Source: Bacteroidota bacterium
GTDB taxonomy: Bacteria > Bacteroidota > Bacteroidia > Chitinophagales > LD1
Direction: 5' to 3'
Assembly: GCA_018267385.1 (NCBI GenBank)
Contig: JAFDYN010000014.1
Coordinates: 120,950-184,949, forward strand
DNA length: 64,000 nucleotides
Part shown: piece after piece, positions 53,559 through 60,423 of the stretch
Numbering within the stretch: the stretch's first letter is position 1
Layout of the letters: each line of letters opens with the position of its first letter
The notes under the pieces: model-generated
What the model was told of the DNA's origin: nothing
What the model saw: only the letters and a program-made list of their open reading frames with translations
The model's database searches: none
Made by a program: the position numbers and the translations under genes

Positions 53559-55085
53559 ATGAAAAAGACAGATCGCCTGCATGAGCTGATCCGGTCGCTG
53601 ACCAGAAATGAGAAGGGCTACTTCAAGAAGTTCAGCTTTATATATTCCAAAGAAGAGAACGCGGGCTACATCAGTCTTTTTGATGCGATAGACAGGCAGG
53701 CCGAATATGATGAGGCGGCGTTGCTCCGCAAATTTGCCAAAGGCAAGACTAACTACAATCTCTCTACAGCTAAAGCATTTCTCTATGACCGTATCCTGAA
53801 AAGCCTGGAGGCGTACCACGCGGCGCGGCCCGCAGCAGAGGTGCGCAGCTGCCTGAATCAATATGAGATACTGGTCCAGAAGATCCTGCACGCGCAGGCA
53901 GAGAAAGTGCTGGACCGTGCAGAGCAACTGGCGCAAAAACACGAGCTAACCGAGCTGATGCCGGATATCCTGATCAAGCGTATAGCACTCTGGAAGGTCA
54001 GAAAATTTCAGGATGTGCGCCCGGAGGATGTAGAGGGTGCTATCAGCCGGCTGGCCGCCAATCTCAAGAACATCTACGACCTGGCCTCAGTGTATCGCTT
54101 TCAGTCGCAATACGACCACCTGTATACCAGCCGCGGCACACTGGCTGATGCCGCGCATAAGGCAGGCTTTGAATCTTTTATCCGGGCCTATGAGGATAGT
54201 GGTATCTCATCCAGTGAGAGCTTCCCGGTGCAGGTGGCTTACCTGCTACTGCTGCACAGTATGTGCAATTTCACCGATCAGGTGGAGAAAGGCTACAAGG
54301 CCAATCAGAAACTGCTCCTTCTCTTTGAACAGGATCCGGCGCGTGTAGAGAACCGCCGCCATCAGTACCATCACGCCCTGGCCCGGATGGTAGAGAGCCA
54401 GACGGGGCTGCGCCTGTACGGAGAGGCGGCCCACCACCTGGAGAAGCTGAAGAAAAGTGCATTGCCCAGTACCTCCGGTGCAGATATACCCTACTGGCGC
54501 TACTATACCCTGCTGCTAGAGGTCATGCTGCTACGCTCGGCACATGATTTTGCCGGGCTGAAGCGGATCATAGACCAGAGTCTGATACCGGCAAATTTCC
54601 GCCTTTTTGAGAGCCGCAATTATGACATACAGATCAAGCTGCAGGCAGCGATGATCTACTTCTACCACGGCGACTACAGCCGCGTATCAGACATGCTGAA
54701 TGAGATGCTGAACAACCCGCGCAACGGGGTGCGGCCGGACTTTTACTGCTACGCCAAACTGCTGCTGGCCATCACCTACTGGGAGATGGGCTACCAGGCC
54801 CTGGTCCTGCCGGAGGTGAAGTCTACGCGCAGCTTCTTTGAGAGCAAGCTATCGCTGCTGCCGGCAGATAAGCTGATCTTGCGCTTCATAGAGAAACATC
54901 ATGACATAGCCAGTAGCTCCCGCAGGCTGCTACCTGCCTTTGACAAGCTGCGGTCGGAGCTGCTGGACTCCTATACGGAGCCGATGAATAAGCGCCATCT
55001 GGGCTACCTAGACGTAGGCATCTGGATAGACAGCAAACTGCAACAGAAACCTATCCCCCAGACAGTTTCCCCGCTGGCTTTCTGA
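53559..55085 (+). CDS. Large helical (TPR-like) protein of unknown function
   Basis: This 508-residue protein starts MKKTDRLHELIRSLTRNEKGYFKKF and is helical throughout. Paired-helix repeats such as ALLRKFAKGKTNYNLSTAKAFLYDRILKS resemble TPR or SEL1-like scaffolds. No signal peptide, membrane helix or catalytic motif is seen. Proteins starting this way appear to be a recurring unknown in Chitinophagaceae, from memory. It is the last gene before the tRNA-Asn. Confidence 0.65.
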   Translation: MKKTDRLHELIRSLTRNEKGYFKKFSFIYSKEENAGYISLFDAIDRQAEYDEAALLRKFAKGKTNYNLSTAKAFLYDRILKSLEAYHAARPAAEVRSCLNQYEILVQKILHAQAEKVLDRAEQLAQKHELTELMPDILIKRIALWKVRKFQDVRPEDVEGAISRLAANLKNIYDLASVYRFQSQYDHLYTSRGTLADAAHKAGFESFIRAYEDSGISSSESFPVQVAYLLLLHSMCNFTDQVEKGYKANQKLLLLFEQDPARVENRRHQYHHALARMVESQTGLRLYGEAAHHLEKLKKSALPSTSGADIPYWRYYTLLLEVMLLRSAHDFAGLKRIIDQSLIPANFRLFESRNYDIQIKLQAAMIYFYHGDYSRVSDMLNEMLNNPRNGVRPDFYCYAKLLLAITYWEMGYQALVLPEVKSTRSFFESKLSLLPADKLILRFIEKHHDIASSSRRLLPAFDKLRSELLDSYTEPMNKRHLGYLDVGIWIDSKLQQKPIPQTVSPLAF

Positions 55086-55172
55086 GGTGGTACGCCTTTT
55101 CAAGAAAAAAATGGCGTGGTATTGTGAAAAACAGGACAGAATCCTATATTTGCCGTCCCCAAACGGGGTAAT

Positions 55173-55246
55173 TCCTCCTTAGCTCAGCTGGTTAGAGCAC
55201 ATGACTGTTAATCATGGGGTCCGAGGTTCAAGCCCTCGAGGGGGAG
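55173..55246 (+). tRNA. tRNA-Asn (anticodon GTT)
   Basis: The acceptor arm pairs TCCTCCT (55173-55179) with AGGGGGA (55239-55245), with discriminator G at 55246. The D-arm contains AGCTCAGCTGGTTAGAGC. The anticodon stem CATGA/TCATG encloses CTGTTAA with anticodon GTT at 55207-55209. The T-arm is CGAGG-TTCAAGC-CCTCG. CCA is not encoded. A hairpin terminator follows. Its 3' end is a possible attachment site for the island to its right. Confidence 0.95.
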
Positions 55247-55256
55247 CTAAAAATCA

Positions 55257-55288
55257 AGCGATTAGAGTCAAATCTAGTCGCTTTTTTA
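55257..55288 (+). terminator. Terminator after tRNA-Asn
   Basis: AGCGATTAGA (55257-55266) pairs with TCTAGTCGCT (55273-55282) at all but one position, then a T run. Confidence 0.75.
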
Positions 55289-55337
55289 TTTTTGCGCATG
55301 TATTACGCATGTGTATCTCCAGCAGTCTAAAGTTTCA

Positions 55338-57551
55338 TTATTTAGGTTGATAAGTAAAGTCCTTTTCTTGCCAGCCATAGGGAGTGGCGTAGGTTACCTT
55401 CTTGAAGGACTCTAACTCCTTCAGAATTCGCCGGTACTCCCTCGGGAATGCCCGCTTCAACGCCGGGCTCCGTGTTACAAATTCATTGTACCAATTGTTG
55501 AAGGTAGCATAAGTTAAAAGGCGTTCACTTTCGAGGAAAGGCAATAGCCGAAGGTTTATATTATTGATGCAGTACAGCCAGCCTTGATCTTGGTAGTTCA
55601 TTTTGTAGAGTCTGAGAAGCCCGATCATGTACCTGTCAAAATAACTGTCCGAGAAGATGTTCCGGGCAACGCTGTCGACGGGAAAATTTTCCATATACCA
55701 AGAGAGGGCCTCGTAAGCATCATCGTACCTTGCCATCTCGTAACTGTACATGCCAAAATCTAAAATCAGATCAGATACGCCCATGCTCTCATATAGGTAT
55801 GCGAAGTTGTTTTCTATCGTTAGGCTGTCGTTCACGTCGCGCGGGGCGAAGAGTGTTCTCGGAAGGACAGTTATGATATCAAGGTACTTCTTAACACTGT
55901 CATACTCGTTGCACTTGTAGTAGTAGGTATACTTGAGCCTGAAAAACGTTCCCCCAAACGCATATTCATAGTCCATGGGGCTAAACTGAAGTCTCAGCGT
56001 ATGCGCGAAGGATGGCGTTTCAATCGCTCCGGATGAGACTAGGCTGTCAACTTCGGTGCGCCTTGAATTCCGATTGAAGGCGTCACACAGCATCAGCGAC
56101 AGCCTCAGCATAGCCGTGTCTCCGAAGTAAGAGAAGGCGGTTGCAGCCGTCATGCTTCGGTAGAAGCGTGAAAGCGAATAGTCTTTCCTGCTCCTGTGGA
56201 CCGGTCCATAGCCTCCGTCATCCTGAGTCAGCTCTTTCATAATTTGTATAGCGTAGTGATAGCTACTGTCGAGGAAATCCTTCCTTTCGGCTTCATTGGT
56301 CTCCTTAGAGTACAGGCTATTGAATTGCTGCAAAATCTCGCTTGTAGCGCCGCCGCACAGCTGACAGGAGTCTACTTTGCGTCTGTGGATTGACTCTATC
56401 GTCTGTTTTTCGTCACCCGCCATTCTGATATACATGTACTGTAACTGGTTTAAGGACGGCGTGTCGATGCCGTGAGTCAGCTCCAGCTTATCGACTATTC
56501 GAGCAACGGAGTCGAAAATTGGACTGTAGCAGTGGCATGTGTTTCCGCTCGTATTGTAATGGTAAATCAGTTCGGTGGCTCGGAAGTAGTTTGCCCAAAA
56601 GTCCATTGAGTCGTGACGTAGTATCGTAGATGCGAGTTGGGAGAACTGCGAGTTTATCTGCTCTTGGCTGAGTTTGTGATCATTTGAGATCAGATTTCTC
56701 TTGTACAGGTAAAATGGTACGTATTCGGGGTACAAAGAGATTGCCCGGTCAGCAAGGGCCATTGTTGCGTCATGGGTGGAGTCGGCGCAGCAGCCCTTTC
56801 CGAGGAAGAAGGAAGTGAGGTCAAACTTAAAGGAATTAAGGAACGCCCCTCTGTAGAAGTCGGGTTTGGAGAGGATGTTTGCATCGAAGTTCCTCCATGC
56901 TCTTCTTGGGACGACGTAGTGATTCCTGTAGACGGTCTTAATTATAGTAACTGGACATGTATCGCATGACGCAGGAACCTTCATGGTGGAGACACCGGTT
57001 GAGTCGTAATGGTCCTCCTCAGCATACTTGCATGAATAGAACACATGAGTGATGACGCTGTCGTCACTGAGTGGCTCAAATGAGGTTGTGAGGACGGCGT
57101 CCGCGCCAACCAGAGGCGCTAGCTGCGCATTGTCCGAGTTTGCGTAGTAGTACTTTAGTCGTATATTCTCGTCCCAAACGTAGACGCAGACCTGCAGGCG
57201 CATGAGCGAGGCGAACTCCTCGATGATGTTTTTTACATGGACGAGATTGTGGCGAGCATGTATCTTGTCGGGCATGATAAGGACCTTGTAGCATTTTCGG
57301 GGCATCGCGGCAAACGCCTCCCTGAGCTTCTTTGATTCCACGGAGTCAAACTCTATCTGAGTCGATTCGAGAGGCTGTGTGTTGTAGAAGTTCTGGGTTC
57401 CGATACCTCCTGCGAAGATGCCAGTGGAGTGTGACAGCGATGGAGGCGATGTAATCGTGAGCCTGGCCGCAGGTACCTGCGAGTATGCTTGAGAGATAAA
57501 GGATAACATTAATCGGCATGTAAGTGCCGCCACAAGTGTTATGCGCTTCAT
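55338..57551 (-). CDS. Large secreted protein of unknown function
   Basis: This 737-residue protein has a signal peptide (MKRITLVAALTCRLMLSFISQAYSQ). An N-terminal mixed region to about 250 includes CYKVLIMPDKIHARHNLV and LAPLVGADAVLTTSFEPL, which reads like a receptor-type alpha/beta domain. A long helical region follows with CCADSTHDATMALADRAISLYPEYVPFYLYKRN and other TPR-like paired helices. Cys pairs (CHCY, CQLCGG) are scattered. No family was recognised. It is the first gene right of tRNA-Asn; the codon style differs from core genes, suggesting acquisition. Confidence 0.65.
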   Translation of the reverse strand: MKRITLVAALTCRLMLSFISQAYSQVPAARLTITSPPSLSHSTGIFAGGIGTQNFYNTQPLESTQIEFDSVESKKLREAFAAMPRKCYKVLIMPDKIHARHNLVHVKNIIEEFASLMRLQVCVYVWDENIRLKYYYANSDNAQLAPLVGADAVLTTSFEPLSDDSVITHVFYSCKYAEEDHYDSTGVSTMKVPASCDTCPVTIIKTVYRNHYVVPRRAWRNFDANILSKPDFYRGAFLNSFKFDLTSFFLGKGCCADSTHDATMALADRAISLYPEYVPFYLYKRNLISNDHKLSQEQINSQFSQLASTILRHDSMDFWANYFRATELIYHYNTSGNTCHCYSPIFDSVARIVDKLELTHGIDTPSLNQLQYMYIRMAGDEKQTIESIHRRKVDSCQLCGGATSEILQQFNSLYSKETNEAERKDFLDSSYHYAIQIMKELTQDDGGYGPVHRSRKDYSLSRFYRSMTAATAFSYFGDTAMLRLSLMLCDAFNRNSRRTEVDSLVSSGAIETPSFAHTLRLQFSPMDYEYAFGGTFFRLKYTYYYKCNEYDSVKKYLDIITVLPRTLFAPRDVNDSLTIENNFAYLYESMGVSDLILDFGMYSYEMARYDDAYEALSWYMENFPVDSVARNIFSDSYFDRYMIGLLRLYKMNYQDQGWLYCINNINLRLLPFLESERLLTYATFNNWYNEFVTRSPALKRAFPREYRRILKELESFKKVTYATPYGWQEKDFTYQPK

Positions 57552-57563
57552 AGGCGTAGGATT

Positions 57564-57908
57564 TTACTTTTCCGCATTGAAATTCTGAGTATTCACGTCC
57601 CGATTGTTTACGATTGTGTTGTGGTCACCTTTCACCTGATTTAAACCGCCACTCCCTGACCCTTGACCAGAAGTGCCGTTGCCCGATATATTGCTGGAGG
57701 TGTTACTTCTTGCCGGTCCGGTTGTTGAACTCTGGTTGGCATTTCTGTTGTCGGTGGTAGAGTTTATGAGGATCTTCACTTCATCCCTGTATTCCTTTGC
57801 GCTCCATGCTGCGTACAAGGATATAACAGTAACAATTATCGATATGACAGTGAGTGTGCTGTTAACGGCAGTACTGGAAAACTTAGAAGCATTTTGAGAT
57901 TTTGCCAT
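57564..57908 (-). CDS. Small single-pass membrane protein with Gly/Asn-rich tail
   Basis: With the ATG at 57908, the protein has 114 residues: a short cytoplasmic N-terminus, one membrane helix (TLTVISIIVTVISLYAAWS), a charged linker and a Ser/Asn/Gly-rich low-complexity tail. The tail ends in VKGDHNTIVNNRDVNTQNFN, which has the look of a GDxN-type beta-roll motif. It precedes the 737-residue gene by 12 bases, so the two probably form one leftward operon. The start TTG at 57929 is possible. No family was recognised. Confidence 0.6.
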   Translation of the reverse strand: MAKSQNASKFSSTAVNSTLTVISIIVTVISLYAAWSAKEYRDEVKILINSTTDNRNANQSSTTGPARSNTSSNISGNGTSGQGSGSGGLNQVKGDHNTIVNNRDVNTQNFNAEK

Positions 57909-57960
57909 AGGGACATCTTTTGAATCCAAGATATAAAATCTTAAATGATAATTTATAGAG

Positions 57961-58158
57961 TCACTCTGTTAGGTATTCAATCCTTTCTAACTCTTCCTGG
58001 GACTGTTTCTTTGTCTGCTTAACATCGTTGAGTTGGTCGAGCTCTTTGAGCCGTTGGGGATATACGGTTTTGAAAGAGGCATAGGCAAAATAGCCGAGCG
58101 GATCAGATATTTCGACATTGCTTACGTACCTTACAATTTCGTAGCGTACCCCGCCATA
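57961..58158 (-). pseudogene. Relic of a coding sequence lacking a start
   Basis: The minus-strand frame from 58158 to the stop at 57961-57963 is open for 65 codons between two stops. It reads like real protein (DPLGYFAYASFKTVYPQRL, then KKQSQEELERIEYLTE) but has no ATG, GTG or TTG at its head. It is probably the 3' remnant of a truncated gene left by rearrangement in the island. Chance openness cannot be excluded. Confidence 0.35.
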
Positions 58159-58183
58159 TCACAAATAATCATATACACGCATC

Positions 58184-58206
58184 ATACCCATAAAAGGGTA
58201 TTTTTT
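58184..58206 (+). terminator. Hairpin with T6 upstream of the PNP-ParB-helicase cassette
   Basis: ATACCC (58184-58189) pairs with GGGTAT (58196-58201) around ATAAAA, followed by six T. No rightward gene precedes it apart from the distant tRNA. It may insulate the cassette from upstream transcription. Confidence 0.5.
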
Positions 58207-58222
58207 AAATATAAATAATATG

Positions 58223-58230
58223 TAGGTTTG
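58223..58230 (+). promoter_or_regulatory. Likely -7 element of the cassette
   Basis: TAGGTTTG is a full match to TAnnTTTG and ends 22 bases before the TTG start at 58253. The expected -33 position falls in the T run of the hairpin and has no TTG. Confidence 0.45.
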
Positions 58231-58252
58231 AAGAACTTATCAAATAGTACTC

Positions 58253-59005
58253 TTGAATCCTCGTACAGTCATATTAACGGCAATACCGCTTGAATACAAT
58301 GCGGTCAGGGGGCACATAACTGATGTGAAGGAAGTAACTCATCCCAAGGGGAATGTTTACGAGGACGGGAAATTTAAAGGCTTATACCACAACTGGGATG
58401 TTGGTATCGCTGAGGTTGGGGCAGGAAACAACACGTGTGCACTACAGACCGAGAGAGCGATAAACTTTTTCAAACCCGAAGTTGTGTTGTTCGTAGGGAT
58501 TGCAGGGGGAATAAAGGATTTGGCCCTGGGGGATGTTGTAGCTCCCGAGAAAGCATACGGATACGAAAAAGGGAAAATCACCGCATCGGGATTATTGCCG
58601 AGACCAGAAGTAGGCATGTCGTCCTACGCAATATTTGAAAGAGCCAAGGCAGAAGCAAAAAAAAATGAGTGGCAAGAAAGGCTTCCCAAACAAGAAAGAA
58701 GAAGCGATTTAAAGGTTATCACAAAGCCTATCGCCGCAGGGGAGAAAGTGCTAACTGAGATACGTTCCGAAGTTTATGAATTGATACGCAGCTCATACAA
58801 TGACACTGTAGCTATTGAGATGGAAGGCAGCGGATTTTATACTGCATGCCATGCGAATGACGGTTTGCAGTTTTTAATTGTCCGTGGGATTTCAGACTTA
58901 CTGGTAAATAAATCGGAGACGGACTCAGCCGGATACCAGGATATCGCGGCAAGAAACGCGAGCGCTTTCGCATTTGAGGTACTATCAAAATTCAAAATAA
59001 AGTAA
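58253..59005 (+). CDS. Nucleosidase/phosphorylase-superfamily enzyme (MTAN/PNP-like; possible immune effector)
   Basis: The protein has 250 residues, starting with TTG. The PNP_UDP_1/MTAN-like fold is evident: VGAGNNTCALQTERAI (56-70), then FVGIAGGIKDLALGDVV (80-96), then AYGYEKGK (101-108). The ribose-binding Met-Glu motif is AIEMEGSGFY (188-197) and the catalytic Asp is in RGISD (211-215, Asp215). It cleaves the N-glycosidic bond of a nucleoside or nucleotide. The YGYEKGK and GISDLLVNK signatures resemble, from memory, the phosphorylase domains that act as ATP-degrading effectors in phage-defence proteins more than housekeeping MTAN. It precedes the ParB-like gene by two bases. Confidence 0.8.
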   Translation: MNPRTVILTAIPLEYNAVRGHITDVKEVTHPKGNVYEDGKFKGLYHNWDVGIAEVGAGNNTCALQTERAINFFKPEVVLFVGIAGGIKDLALGDVVAPEKAYGYEKGKITASGLLPRPEVGMSSYAIFERAKAEAKKNEWQERLPKQERRSDLKVITKPIAAGEKVLTEIRSEVYELIRSSYNDTVAIEMEGSGFYTACHANDGLQFLIVRGISDLLVNKSETDSAGYQDIAARNASAFAFEVLSKFKIK

Positions 59006-59007
59006 TC

Positions 59008-60423
59008 ATGGGTAGAGACATCAAAAATGAGGTTCGGCCTATCATAATCGAATTCGCTGACCAGATAGCCGGGGCGAAAATTGAAATTGCGAACGATAAG
59101 CCCATCCCATTTCGAGACGACAAGGAGTCCAACAAGGTGAGGAAGGCCTATAAAGTGCCCATTGATTTACTACGCTTCAGAAAGGACAATGGCCGCATTG
59201 CTTCCGATGTCCTTACTTGGGAAAACAGCAAAGGGCCACTCAACGAAACCACCGATTTCGGGCAAGCCCTTCTGAAGAGGTTTTTGGAGTTTAAGGACCC
59301 TGAGCCAACGACGGATCTTACGAACCTGATTATAAAAGATGGTCAGGATGAGATGGCGGTCATTACTGCTGACGGCTTTTTAATAAACGGCAATCGGAGG
59401 AAGATGGTCTTCGACAACCTGCAAGAAAAGTTCAAGGGCAACGAAAAATACAAATACCTTAAGGTTGTAATCCTACCGGGTCCAAAGGACAATGAGCCCC
59501 TGCCCACCAATATTGAGATTGAGAGATTAGAAAACAGGTACCAGCTTATACGAACCGGGAAAGCAGAGTACTATAATTTCGATAAAGCTTTGTCAATTAA
59601 GCGCAAGATAGACTTAGGGATCACCCTGGAGGAACAGCTAAAGGATGACGCCAACTTCTTTCCCTTAACCGGCAACGCGCTAAAAAGGAAAATACAGGAA
59701 TTCGAGGACGAATACTTGAAGCCGTTAGAATGCATAGACAAATATCTAGAATACCTTAAAAGACCCGGACACTACAACACTATCTCGGAAGGTAGAGGAG
59801 ATAGCGAGGGCAGATGGCAGGCCTTCTTAGACTACTACAGGATTGTATATAAAAAGCTGAATGACGAAAGGCAGAGGATTAAATTGAATATTCAGGAGGA
59901 CGAGATAGGAAAAATTGAAAACGTCGCGTTCAAGATCATCAGGAAGCGCGAACTAAGCGGCCTGGACAAGAAGGCTCACCAGATAATGAGGGATCTGCCA
60001 AAGCTACTCGGCAACGCTCAAGCAAAGAAAGAGCTATTTACATTAGTTAAAATCGACTTTGACTTGCCAAAGGAAGAAGCTACTGATGAGGAGGGGAAGC
60101 CTGTTGACGAGAAGACGAAGGATATAATCTGGGGCAACAAGTATGCAAAGGAAGTGATATGGCATGTTAAGAAAGCCTACGATTTTTTCGATCAGAAAAA
60201 AGACCAAGATACGCCAATAGAGCTTCTGAATGCCGCTTTGGATAAACTCAATCATGGCAATATGGATGTCAAGGCGGTAGAGCTAGGTAGAATTGATGAG
60301 GCAATGAAGTTAACGAGGGATATTCAAGTTAAGGCTAATGAGATCGAGCATGCCTTTTATGAGCTAAAGAAGAATAAAGGCAAGCTTAACAATAAGTTCA
60401 AGAACAAGAAAACAAGAAAGTGA
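59008..60423 (+). CDS. ParB/Srx-like protein of the cassette
   Basis: This 471-residue protein has a recognisable ParB-N-type core at about 48-140. KVPIDLLRFRKDNGRI is followed by LIIKDGQDEMAVITADGFLINGNRRKMVF, where GNRR is the analogue of the ParB G-x-R-R box that binds CTP or DNA-phosphate, or of the DGQHR-type box of DndB/DUF262 relatives. The remaining 330 residues are helical, Lys/Glu-rich and unassigned, with a Lys-rich C-terminal tail. There is no signal peptide. It overlaps the helicase gene by four bases (GTGA), so it is almost certainly translated with it. Confidence 0.7.
   Translation: MGRDIKNEVRPIIIEFADQIAGAKIEIANDKPIPFRDDKESNKVRKAYKVPIDLLRFRKDNGRIASDVLTWENSKGPLNETTDFGQALLKRFLEFKDPEPTTDLTNLIIKDGQDEMAVITADGFLINGNRRKMVFDNLQEKFKGNEKYKYLKVVILPGPKDNEPLPTNIEIERLENRYQLIRTGKAEYYNFDKALSIKRKIDLGITLEEQLKDDANFFPLTGNALKRKIQEFEDEYLKPLECIDKYLEYLKRPGHYNTISEGRGDSEGRWQAFLDYYRIVYKKLNDERQRIKLNIQEDEIGKIENVAFKIIRKRELSGLDKKAHQIMRDLPKLLGNAQAKKELFTLVKIDFDLPKEEATDEEGKPVDEKTKDIIWGNKYAKEVIWHVKKAYDFFDQKKDQDTPIELLNAALDKLNHGNMDVKAVELGRIDEAMKLTRDIQVKANEIEHAFYELKKNKGKLNNKFKNKKTRK

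Noticed and set aside
55294..55313. Short direct repeat CGCATGT just after the tRNA terminator as an att or arm site
   Set aside because: Seven bases repeated once is not distinguishable from chance without an integrase or a second border.
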